In this document: piece by piece, positions 54,605 to 63,013 of the stretch
How positions within the stretch are numbered: position 1 is the first letter of the stretch
How the letters are laid out: every line of letters starts with the position of its first letter
Origin: Niastella soli
GTDB taxonomy: Bacteria > Bacteroidota > Bacteroidia > Chitinophagales > Chitinophagaceae
Assembly: GCF_017742245.1 (NCBI RefSeq)
Contig: NZ_JAGHKO010000005.1
Location: forward strand, 248,001 to 312,000
Length of the DNA: 64,000 nt
Direction: 5' to 3'
Made by a program: the position numbers and the translations under genes
Notes under the pieces: model-generated
Seen by the model: the letters and a program-made list of their open reading frames with translations, nothing else
What the model was told of the DNA's origin: nothing
Databases searched by the model: none

Positions 54605-55873
54605 ATGCCAACAAACTACTTACTGAAGCGACAGCTTATTTTTTATATAAGTATAAGCTGTTTATTTATCTGCTGTAAAAAAAGCGAACAACAACAGAGG
54701 GAAGCCAATAACCCGGATGATTCAACTACTGCTCTGGCCACCGCTGGCGGCATACTGGTATCCGATAACCAGCAATACATCGGCGTGAATTATAATGAAA
54801 GTTTCCAGGAGATCAAAACCGGTGAATTAAGTACCAGTAAAACAAAATGGGTGCGGGGTTTTCTGGACGTATTTTCTCACTACGACGCGCAGGACCTGAA
54901 TACGAACGCCAAAATTGCAAAATACCTTACGTTGAAAGACCTGGGTTATAAAACGGTGTTGAACCTCAAGTTCAATTTCATGACCCGGGCATATCCGGCC
55001 GTGAACAGCACCACCTGGAACAATTACATCAGTTTTATTGATAACATCCTCGACAGGGTGATTGCAAAGACCGACGTAATTGTGGTGGGCAATGAGCCGT
55101 TTATTGAATCGGAAACTTCCACCTGGAATGAACCCCTTAACTCTTTTTATAAAGCCGCAGCCACCCGCGTAAACCAGTACTTAACGGCGCATAGTATCAA
55201 CCGACCCATCTTTGTAGGGTCGTTCGATAATATGTACCAAAGCGGCCGGCAAACAAATGCCGGGATCAATAACCTGCTTGCCTGGTGCAAAGCCACCAGC
55301 TGGGTTGCGGGCATCGATCTGCACATTCATCATAATAATAATCCTGAAATAACCACCGTACTCAATTTTGTGAATGATAAGATCAGGGATAATCAAAAGA
55401 TCATTGTTACAGAATACTCTCTGATGAAATGGTGGCGCGATAATTTAAGTAACGATCTAACTGCTGCCTTTTTAGCTGCATGCAACGCCAGTACTACCGA
55501 TAATATTTTTCCGCCACCGGCCGGTATAACAAAAGTATGGCAGTATATAGACTATGCATTGAAGAACCCGCGCAAGGTGGAAGAATGGAATGCCTTTCAT
55601 CAAAACACTCCTTTCCTGTATGACCGGAAGGATTATATGTGCAATTCTTTCAAGCTCTTTAAGGCCAATTCAAAATTCTGGGTAGCCACTTATGCCGTGC
55701 GGCAAAGTTATCCGTTAAATACCGATTTCACCGCAACAACCGATCCCTGGGTGCTGAACTCCATATTTGTTGGCCGTTCAGTAGAACTGCTGCCATCGGG
55801 CGATGCACAAGGCCGGTATGCCTATCTGGCCCAGTTTGCTGATATCAATACCACCAATACAACCTGTCCCTGA
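54605..55873 (+). CDS. Lipoprotein with putative GH-A-type TIM barrel, family not recognised (paralog A)
   Basis: A 422-residue lipoprotein (lipobox LFICC, then KKSEQQQ), so probably on the outer membrane surface. After a linker, the body looks like a (beta/alpha)8 barrel: IGVNYNESF, KWVRGFLDVF, LGYKTVLNLKFNF, then VIVVGNEPFIESE (Glu164) and IIVTEYSLMKWW (Glu270). The NEP motif on the fourth strand and Glu on the seventh are the acid/base and nucleophile positions of clan GH-A. It aligns over nearly its whole length with the gene at 61851. It directly precedes susC, where PULs often place surface glycan-binding proteins or endo-acting enzymes. Substrate unknown. Confidence 0.75.
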   Translation: MPTNYLLKRQLIFYISISCLFICCKKSEQQQREANNPDDSTTALATAGGILVSDNQQYIGVNYNESFQEIKTGELSTSKTKWVRGFLDVFSHYDAQDLNTNAKIAKYLTLKDLGYKTVLNLKFNFMTRAYPAVNSTTWNNYISFIDNILDRVIAKTDVIVVGNEPFIESETSTWNEPLNSFYKAAATRVNQYLTAHSINRPIFVGSFDNMYQSGRQTNAGINNLLAWCKATSWVAGIDLHIHHNNNPEITTVLNFVNDKIRDNQKIIVTEYSLMKWWRDNLSNDLTAAFLAACNASTTDNIFPPPAGITKVWQYIDYALKNPRKVEEWNAFHQNTPFLYDRKDYMCNSFKLFKANSKFWVATYAVRQSYPLNTDFTATTDPWVLNSIFVGRSVELLPSGDAQGRYAYLAQFADINTTNTTCP

Positions 55874-55899
55874 TTCGTAATTAACTAAAACAGCTTCTT

Positions 55900-58800
55900 A
55901 TGATTGTTCACAAGAAAATTTTGTTGCCGGTCTTGTTTCTTTTCGCGGTGCTGATGGCACAGGCGCAAAGCCGGATGGTAACCGGAAAAGTTACCGCCAA
56001 AAGCGGTGAATCACTGCCTGATGTAACCGTAATGATAAAAGGGACTAATACCGCTGTAACCACCAACAGCAGCGGTGCTTTTACAATTAAAGTAGATAAT
56101 GATAATACGGTGTTGGTTGTTTCCTATGTGAATTATAAAACACAGGAAGTATCTGTACGGAATTTTGCCACCCTGAATATTTCATTGGACCCATCTGACA
56201 ATGCCTTGGGCGAAGTGGTAGTAGTGGGATATGGTACGGTAAAGCGGACCGATGTAACTGGTTCGGTGGTATCATTAAAAGCAAAGGACCTTACACCCGG
56301 GGCCAATGTAAACGTGGAGCAGTCTTTATTGGGTCGTGCAGCCGGGGTGCAGGTATATCAAAAAAGTGGTGAGCCCGGCAGCGCCATGAGTGTGAAGATC
56401 CGGGGCGCCAGTTCTATTACTGCCGGTAACGATCCCTTGTATGTAATAGATGGAATGCCGGTGAATAACCTGTCACCCGTATCTGGCAGCAGTGCCGGTT
56501 TTGTGGCTACACCCAATCCGCGCAATCCATTGAACAGTTTGAACCCGTCCGATATTGAATCCATAGAAATTTTAAAAGACGCGTCTGCCACTGCCATTTA
56601 TGGCTCGCGTGGTTCAAATGGCGTAGTGATGATCACTACAAAGAAAGGTTCCTCTGGCAGAATGAAGCTGGGGTACAATGCCTATTACGGATCGCAGGAA
56701 GTAGCCAATTCCCTCAAGATGTTGAACGGGGAACAATATAAAGAAGCATTGAATGCGATCATCGATGCCGGCGGTGGCGTTGCTACAGAAAGAGTAACGA
56801 ACGATCCGGTGAATACCGACTGGCAAAAGGAATTGTTTCGCAGTGCCAATGTACAAAGTCATGACCTGTCGTTTTCCGGCGGTCGCGACAATACCCGCTA
56901 TTATGCCTCACTCGGGTATTTTAACCAACAGGGTGTGGTGAAAAATTCCGGAGTTAAACGGTACACAGCACGGTTCAATCTCGATAACAGCGTAGCCAAA
57001 AAATATGCCTTTGGTTTCAACCTGAATACCTCTTATATCCATGATGATTTCAATTCAGTTGGGTTAGGCATAAACGAGAATGGTAGTGCCTTGTATTCAG
57101 CCATTAATTATGATCCTTCTTACCCGGTATATGATGACAATGGCAATTATTACCGCTCGCCCTTTATGACAACTATGGACCATCCGGTAGCCCTGATAAA
57201 CGGACAGTATGCCAACAGTGATGGGTTCAGAACATTTGGAACAGTATATGGGGAATATTTTATTGTTCCAGAACTGTCGGTAAAAGTAAAAGGAGCGGGT
57301 GATGTAAATATGGTGCAGCGAAATACCTGGTTAGACCCCAAAACCATTGCCGGCGGATCCGTGGGTGGTATCGCAACCATCAATACCGGTAATGTAAATT
57401 ATTATATGGGCGAAGCTACGCTGAACTTTAATAAAGAGATCGGCAAGGCGCATACGATCAGTGCCGTAGGAGGTACCACCTATGAGCATTTTGCCTCCAA
57501 TTCATTTGGTGGAAATGGCCGTGGCTATTCATTACCCGATCTTACCTACAATGCAATAGGAACTGGTAACAGCGCTTTGAACCAGATCGGAAGCGGCCGG
57601 GCCTCTACCAAGATCATTTCGTATCTGGGCCGCGTTAATTATAGTTACCTCAACCGCTACCTGATTACGGCCAGCTTCAGAGCAGATGGCTCTTCGCGGT
57701 TTGGCCCTAATAACCGCTTTGGTTATTTTCCATCGGTTGCCCTTGCCTGGAAGCTCCACGAAGAATCATTTATGCATGACCTGGATTTCATCGATGAACT
57801 GAAAGTACGTGCGAGCTATGGGGTTATCGGCAGCCAGTCAATTGCCAACTATTTATACATAACTACTTTCTCAGGCGGCGCCGATGCCATATTTGGCGGC
57901 GTACGCAGTAGTTCACTGGTGCCTTCAAGAGTGGCGAATCCTGATCTGAAATGGGAAGCTGCCAAACAGGCCGACATCGGTGTTGACTTTGCTTTATTCA
58001 ACAGGAGATTAACAGGTTCTATAGAATATTACGACAGACGCACCTCCGATCTGTTGCTCGATCTGCCTGTTCCATTGAGCACCGGGTTTGGTGTGAAAAC
58101 CCAGAACATTGGAGGTATGAGGAACACTGGTGTGGATGTAACGCTGGCCGGTGATATCTTCCGCAGCGATAAAGGCTTTAACTGGAACATGGGTGTGGTA
58201 TTTTCTACCATTAAGAACAAAGTAACCAGTTTGGGGCCTTTAGAGCAGATCCTGACCGGTAATGCCGGGAATATTACCAATGCCAGTATTATAAAACCCG
58301 GTGAATCGCTGGGCAGTTATTACGGGTATGTGGTGGATGGGGTTTGGCAAACGGGCGATGATTTTTCAACAGCTCCTGCAGGCGTAAAAGCCGGTGACCT
58401 GAAATTCAGAGATGTAGTGAGCGATAAGACCATCAACGCCAACGATCGTACGATCCTTGGTAAATCATTACCCGATTTTACCTATGGTATTACCAATAAT
58501 TTTGAGTACAAACGATTTACACTTTCTGTTTTTGTAGAAGGATCACATGGCGCTAGCATCATCAACAATGCCATGTTGGATAGCTATTTCCCGGTGAGCT
58601 TTAGAAGGAACAGACTGGCAGAACCCTATTTAAACCGCTGGACGCCTGACAATCCTACCAACAAATATCCTTCGTTTGTAAATCCTACTTCACAGGGACA
58701 ACAAACCATCAATTCCAGAACGGTGGAAGATGCTTCGTACCTGCGGATGCAATCTGTACGGTTGGGTTATAATTTCAGGATGAATAACAAAGTGGTGAAG

Positions 58801-58962
58801 TCGTTACAGGCATATGTAAGCGGCAATAATTTGTTTACCATAACAAAGTATACAGGTGTTGACCCTGCCGTAAACGCTATAGGTGACGATATTCTGAAAA
58901 TAGATTACAGTTCCTATCCCATGACCCGCACCTTCCTGGTTGGTGTAAATGTTCAATTCTAA
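55900..58962 (+). CDS. SusC/RagA family TonB-linked outer membrane receptor
   Basis: A 1020-residue receptor with a signal peptide (FLFAVLMAQAQS). Residues 25-110 are a carboxypeptidase-D-like domain (VTGKVTAKSGESLPDVTVMI); the TonB box region is LGEVVVVGYGTVKRTDVTGS; the plug contains IRGASSITAGNDPLYVIDGM and SIEILKDASATAIYGSRGSN, the SusC signature. The barrel ends FLVGVNVQF. It imports oligosaccharides with TonB energy, with the SusD protein as lid. No N-terminal FecA-like signalling domain is seen, consistent with HTCS control. Confidence 0.96.
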   Translation: MIVHKKILLPVLFLFAVLMAQAQSRMVTGKVTAKSGESLPDVTVMIKGTNTAVTTNSSGAFTIKVDNDNTVLVVSYVNYKTQEVSVRNFATLNISLDPSDNALGEVVVVGYGTVKRTDVTGSVVSLKAKDLTPGANVNVEQSLLGRAAGVQVYQKSGEPGSAMSVKIRGASSITAGNDPLYVIDGMPVNNLSPVSGSSAGFVATPNPRNPLNSLNPSDIESIEILKDASATAIYGSRGSNGVVMITTKKGSSGRMKLGYNAYYGSQEVANSLKMLNGEQYKEALNAIIDAGGGVATERVTNDPVNTDWQKELFRSANVQSHDLSFSGGRDNTRYYASLGYFNQQGVVKNSGVKRYTARFNLDNSVAKKYAFGFNLNTSYIHDDFNSVGLGINENGSALYSAINYDPSYPVYDDNGNYYRSPFMTTMDHPVALINGQYANSDGFRTFGTVYGEYFIVPELSVKVKGAGDVNMVQRNTWLDPKTIAGGSVGGIATINTGNVNYYMGEATLNFNKEIGKAHTISAVGGTTYEHFASNSFGGNGRGYSLPDLTYNAIGTGNSALNQIGSGRASTKIISYLGRVNYSYLNRYLITASFRADGSSRFGPNNRFGYFPSVALAWKLHEESFMHDLDFIDELKVRASYGVIGSQSIANYLYITTFSGGADAIFGGVRSSSLVPSRVANPDLKWEAAKQADIGVDFALFNRRLTGSIEYYDRRTSDLLLDLPVPLSTGFGVKTQNIGGMRNTGVDVTLAGDIFRSDKGFNWNMGVVFSTIKNKVTSLGPLEQILTGNAGNITNASIIKPGESLGSYYGYVVDGVWQTGDDFSTAPAGVKAGDLKFRDVVSDKTINANDRTILGKSLPDFTYGITNNFEYKRFTLSVFVEGSHGASIINNAMLDSYFPVSFRRNRLAEPYLNRWTPDNPTNKYPSFVNPTSQGQQTINSRTVEDASYLRMQSVRLGYNFRMNNKVVKSLQAYVSGNNLFTITKYTGVDPAVNAIGDDILKIDYSSYPMTRTFLVGVNVQF

Positions 58963-58971
58963 AAAAGCTAT

Positions 58972-60438
58972 ATGACTAAAAATATTATCGTGGCAGCTGC
59001 TTTCATAAGCATGCTCTTTGTTCAAACTGCCTGTGAAAAGGCCCTTGAAGTAACCCCACCGGGTGAACTGGCGCCCGGCAATGTGCTGACCACTGAAAGT
59101 GGTATCAAGGCGGTGTTGTTTTCTTCCTATTCTTTTATGCAGAATCCCACGCCTTCCCGTTTTCTGATCAATAATTCTGAAGTAACAACCGATATCGCCA
59201 TCAATAGTGGGGGAACGGAATTCCTCACGCTTACCCAGCTGATCAATTTTACCTGGGATGCAACACTGGGTACTTTTCAGGCCGATGTTTGGGCCCCCAA
59301 TTACCGGTGTGTGCGCGATGCCAACATTGTACTGGAAAACGTGGAGAATGTAAAAACTTCCGATGCTAATAAAAGACTGTATGCTGCCGAAGCAAAAGTA
59401 TTACGGGCATTCTCCTATGACATGTTGTACAAATGGTTTGGTCCGGTGCCTTTACGCACTACCAGTACTTCGGAACCTACCATGGCAAGAGCTACTGATG
59501 AAGCCATGAGATCGTTTATTGAATCAGAATTGCTGGCTGCTATTCCCGATCTGCCCGATCCAGGTAAGGAAGAAGCGTTTGGCCGCGTTAACAAGGGCGT
59601 AGCAATTGGCATCCTTGCGAAATATTATCTCAATACCAAACAATGGCAGAAGGCTGCTGACGCCTGTGTGCAATTGATGAATTTTAAATATTATCAGTTG
59701 TATCCGCAATACCAGAATATGTTCAGGGTAGAGAACGAAGCGAATAAGGAAATGATCCTGGTGCAACCCTGTCGTAATGAAAATAATTTTGGGAACTGGT
59801 ATTCTGCCGGGGCCTTACCGGCCAACTTCAAGTCGGCGCCACAAATACCCGAATTTGTCTGGACCTCGACCATGGCCAATTTTGCCACCCAATACAGAAT
59901 GCGTACTGCTTTTACCAACACGTTTGATACCACCAATGATAAACGGGCTATCCTGTTGATCCGCCGGTATGTAAACACCAGTGGTGCTATAGTGAACCTT
60001 CTGTCCACCGCCGACAATGTACGCAGTTTAAAATACTGGGATAATAATACCGTAGGTAATCATAGTGGCAACGATGTGCCCGTGTTACGATATGCCGATA
60101 TTTTATTGACAAGGGCGGAAGCGCTGAATGAAGTAAGCGGTCCCACCCAGGAAGCTTTGGACCTGATCAATCTCGTTAGAACAAGGGCAGGTATTGCCAA
60201 CCTGACGCTGGCCAATGCTACCAGCAAAGAAGTGTTGCGCGACCTGATCCTGCGTGAAAGAGGGTGGGAGTTTTATAGCGAGGGCAAAAGAAGGGAAGAC
60301 CTGTTGCGTCACGATAAATTTATTTCATTGGCTAAAGCAAGAGGCCTCACCATTGCAAGCGATAAACATAAATTATTCCCCATACCCCAAACAGAAATTG
60401 ATGCTAATAAGGCTTGTTTACAGAATGATGGATATTAA
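58972..60438 (+). CDS. SusD/RagB family glycan-binding lipoprotein
   Basis: A 488-residue lipoprotein with Cys21 after SMLFVQTA. SusD features are NYRCVRDANIVLENVEN, AEAKVLRAFSYDMLYKWFGP, GRVNKGVAIGILAKYYLNTK, and the C-terminal RYADILLTRAEALNEV and REDLLRHDKF. It caps the SusC barrel and binds the polysaccharide at the cell surface. It begins nine bases after susC. Confidence 0.95.
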   Translation: MTKNIIVAAAFISMLFVQTACEKALEVTPPGELAPGNVLTTESGIKAVLFSSYSFMQNPTPSRFLINNSEVTTDIAINSGGTEFLTLTQLINFTWDATLGTFQADVWAPNYRCVRDANIVLENVENVKTSDANKRLYAAEAKVLRAFSYDMLYKWFGPVPLRTTSTSEPTMARATDEAMRSFIESELLAAIPDLPDPGKEEAFGRVNKGVAIGILAKYYLNTKQWQKAADACVQLMNFKYYQLYPQYQNMFRVENEANKEMILVQPCRNENNFGNWYSAGALPANFKSAPQIPEFVWTSTMANFATQYRMRTAFTNTFDTTNDKRAILLIRRYVNTSGAIVNLLSTADNVRSLKYWDNNTVGNHSGNDVPVLRYADILLTRAEALNEVSGPTQEALDLINLVRTRAGIANLTLANATSKEVLRDLILRERGWEFYSEGKRREDLLRHDKFISLAKARGLTIASDKHKLFPIPQTEIDANKACLQNDGY

Positions 60439-60444
60439 GATATA

Positions 60445-60506
60445 GACCTGTAAGGTGCATCATCGGGTCTTGAAAAGTCAGTGGGTTGAATTGCACCTGA
60501 CAGGTC
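60445..60506. repeat. GACCTGTAAGG interspersed repeat, 62-bp unit
   Basis: GACCTGTAAGGTGCA opens and TGCACCTGACAGGTC closes a 62-base unit starting six bases after the susD stop. The end inverted repeats agree over 15 bases with one mismatch. Confidence 0.85.
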
Positions 60507-60642
60507 GTTGAAGGTTGAAGGTTGAAGGTTGAAAGTTGAAGGTTGAAGGTTGAAGGTTGAAAGTTGAAGGTTGAAAGTTGAAGGTTGAAAGTTGAAGGTT
60601 GAAAGTTGAAGGTTGAAGGTTGAAAGTTGAAGGTTTGCCGAT
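60507..60642. repeat. Tandem GTTGAAG/GTTGAAA heptamer array
   Basis: About 19 consecutive 7-mers (AGGTTGA, AAGTTGA) abut the 62-bp repeat and end just before GCCGATTGCCCATTGCC. Of all arrays in the window this is the most regular, so it is probably the youngest. Confidence 0.93.
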
Positions 60643-60681
60643 TGCCCATTGCCTTTTAAATAATGAATGATGAATAGCGTT

Positions 60682-61854
60682 ATGAAGAAACTAGTGAATA
60701 TCGTATTGCCAGCCTGTCTGTTGATGTCCTCTTTTTATGCCCATGCCCAGAAACAATCGGCGGCTTATAGTGATCCCGTTGCTCCGGTAGGTGATCAATC
60801 GTTAACAGTGCCCACAGCTGTAACGCCTGTTATGGATACCTGGATGCGTGACACCTATGTAATGTATGGTCCTGATGGCTACTATTATATGACTGGTACA
60901 ACGGCCACACCCGGGAGAATATTTCCGACCGGTGTAGTGCATTGCTGGGACTATAACGATGGCTTGTATATGTGGCGCTCGAAAGACCTGAAACAATGGG
61001 AGCCGCTGGGCCTGATCTGGGGCTTTGACAGGGATGGGGCCGACTGGCAGAAAAAAGGAAAACCGGTGAAACCAGGCACCCTGTCATTGAACAAAGACCC
61101 GCTCGATTCCATCTACCGCGCTTTGTGGGCCCCCGAGTTGCATTATATCAAAAGCAAAAAGAAATGGTTGTTGATCGCCTGTTTAAATGGGGGCATGGGT
61201 TCTTTTGTGCTGGAAAGCACTTCAGGAAAACCCGAAGGGCCTTACCGGAATATTGCCGGTAATGCAACAAAACCTATTTTTAATAACATCGATCTCAGTC
61301 TTTTTGAAGACGATAACGGGGAAGTGTATCTGGTTGGGCATAATCATTTTATTACAAAAATGAACAGCGAGTTGACTGATATTGCCGAACCGTTTAAGAG
61401 ATTGAAAGAAACACCCTACGATCCGGAGCCATATATTGAAGGGGTATTTCTTACCAAACACGATGGTAAATACCAGTTGTTACAAACCGTATGGTCAATT
61501 GCCAAACCGGGTGGCCGCTATACCTATCTGCGCGATGACGTAAAAGATACCAGTGCGTTATATAGCTATGATGTGGTTGTAGCGGAAAGCGATCAGGTAT
61601 ATGGTCCTTATGGGCCGCGGTATGCCGCCATTTTACAGGGCGGGCATAATAATATCTTTAAGGATAAAAATGGCAACTGGTGGTCCACTACCTTTTTTAA
61701 TCCACGCGGCATCATGGGAACAAAGTTTGCCGTTACCTGCCGCCCGGGGCTGGTACCCATAAAATGGGTCAACGGTAAATTGCGGCCCGATCAACAACGC
61801 GCTCAAAAATTCTATACAAACAGCGGAGTAAATACTACAAACAAAGCCAAATGA
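60682..61854 (+). CDS. Secreted GH43-like five-bladed beta-propeller glycosidase
   Basis: A 390-residue protein from ATG 60682 with a signal peptide ending AHAQ; two further in-frame ATGs (60667, 60670) add five or four residues. The pattern is GH43/clan GH-F: an early Asp in DTWMRDTYVMYGPDGYYYM, the strand RALWAPELHYIKSKKKW, the Asp region IDLSLFEDDNGEVYLVGHNH, and a catalytic Glu in PYIEGVFLTKHDGKYQLLQT. Subfamily and substrate cannot be assigned; GH117 is structurally similar and cannot be excluded. It is followed with a 4-base overlap by the TIM-barrel gene, so both are translated together. Confidence 0.83.
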   Translation: MKKLVNIVLPACLLMSSFYAHAQKQSAAYSDPVAPVGDQSLTVPTAVTPVMDTWMRDTYVMYGPDGYYYMTGTTATPGRIFPTGVVHCWDYNDGLYMWRSKDLKQWEPLGLIWGFDRDGADWQKKGKPVKPGTLSLNKDPLDSIYRALWAPELHYIKSKKKWLLIACLNGGMGSFVLESTSGKPEGPYRNIAGNATKPIFNNIDLSLFEDDNGEVYLVGHNHFITKMNSELTDIAEPFKRLKETPYDPEPYIEGVFLTKHDGKYQLLQTVWSIAKPGGRYTYLRDDVKDTSALYSYDVVVAESDQVYGPYGPRYAAILQGGHNNIFKDKNGNWWSTTFFNPRGIMGTKFAVTCRPGLVPIKWVNGKLRPDQQRAQKFYTNSGVNTTNKAK

Positions 61855-63011
61855 ATAAACTAACGATCCTTGTTTTGTTGCTAGGCCTGCAAACTTCTCT
61901 GCTTGCACAGGAAATAGGGGCTAACTTTAATCATGACCCGGAGATCATTGATTTTGACTATTTGAAGAAAACCCCGGTAGAGTGGGTCCGTACCACACCC
62001 TATATTTTTCAGTATATTAATGGTACAAAAAATGCGGCCACTGAACCGGGATTGGGAAAAGTGATAGCCGCAAAAAGGAAAGGCTACAAAGTGGCATTTG
62101 GGTTCCGGTGGGATTTCAGAAAGTTTAACCTCAATATTCCTGCGCCCAACTCAGACACTGAAAAGAAATACTTTGAAACGGCTAAACAAATACTCGATAG
62201 GGTAGGACCTTATATAGATGTGTTCAAGCTGGGGAACGAACCGAACCTGGAAACAAAAGAAGAAGACCTGCAAAAGAACAGCGAAGGGATAGTGCCGCTG
62301 ATCCGTTTTATGGAACGGTTGTTAAGCTTAGTGGTAGAACCCTGGTATAACAGTCATAAAACAGTTAAGCGGCCCGACGTATACGTTGGTTCGCTGCCAC
62401 GCCTGTTTATGAAGGAAGAACAGGAGAAACCAGGGGTTAGGGGATTGATAGAATTTGCCCAACAGGATAAGCGCTTAAAAGGATTATCGGTACATTTACA
62501 TATAACTGATTCGCTGGAAATGGAAGCGGCGTTAAAATTTGCGCGGTCCATTATGCCAACCAAGCCCATTATAGTTCCTGAGTTTTCTTTGTTCAGGTTA
62601 TATAATAAGCACAATGCTGACCAATTGGGTGATAGCGAAGCGGGAATAACCTTTGCAAAAAAATATGGCTATGCATCCGAAATGAAGTTATATGAATGGT
62701 ATAGCAAGGCAAACAGCGAACAGGTAAGTCCGGAAGAATGGAAGGCGTTTTTTGATTCCCGGTCATGGTTCCCACAACATTTTATGCTCACGTATTACCG
62801 GTATTTTCAACAGTATGGTGTAGTGCTGGCCACTTATGGATATTTGAGTCAGGATGCACCAAAAAATATGAAACCCGATTCACCAACCTGGTTCATTAAT
62901 CCGATCTTTCCCTTTAAAAGTTTAAAGGCTTTGCCCGATGGCAGCCATCCGGCCAATCCTTTATGGATAGATGATTTTATAACCATCGTGAATCGGGGAA
63001 AAGCTAAATAA
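61851..63011 (+). CDS. Secreted putative GH-A-type TIM barrel, family not recognised (paralog B)
   Basis: A 386-residue protein with a signal peptide (LVLLLGLQTSLLAQ). Barrel motifs in order: IGANFNHDP, VEWVRTTPYIFQYI, KGYKVAFGFRWDF, then VFKLGNEPNLETK (Glu130), VYVGSLPRLF, LSVHLHITDSLE, IIVPEFSLFRLYN (Glu244) and WFINPIFPFKSLKALPDGSH. The same motifs in the same order occur in the lipoprotein at 54605. NEP and the late Glu fit a retaining clan GH-A glycosidase. The start overlaps the GH43-like stop (ATGA), so it probably acts on the same glycan. Confidence 0.78.
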   Translation: MNKLTILVLLLGLQTSLLAQEIGANFNHDPEIIDFDYLKKTPVEWVRTTPYIFQYINGTKNAATEPGLGKVIAAKRKGYKVAFGFRWDFRKFNLNIPAPNSDTEKKYFETAKQILDRVGPYIDVFKLGNEPNLETKEEDLQKNSEGIVPLIRFMERLLSLVVEPWYNSHKTVKRPDVYVGSLPRLFMKEEQEKPGVRGLIEFAQQDKRLKGLSVHLHITDSLEMEAALKFARSIMPTKPIIVPEFSLFRLYNKHNADQLGDSEAGITFAKKYGYASEMKLYEWYSKANSEQVSPEEWKAFFDSRSWFPQHFMLTYYRYFQQYGVVLATYGYLSQDAPKNMKPDSPTWFINPIFPFKSLKALPDGSHPANPLWIDDFITIVNRGKAK

Positions 63012-63013
63012 GT

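Noticed and set aside
60507-60642. CRISPR array
   Set aside because: Units are 7 bases with no spacers, and no cas genes are present.
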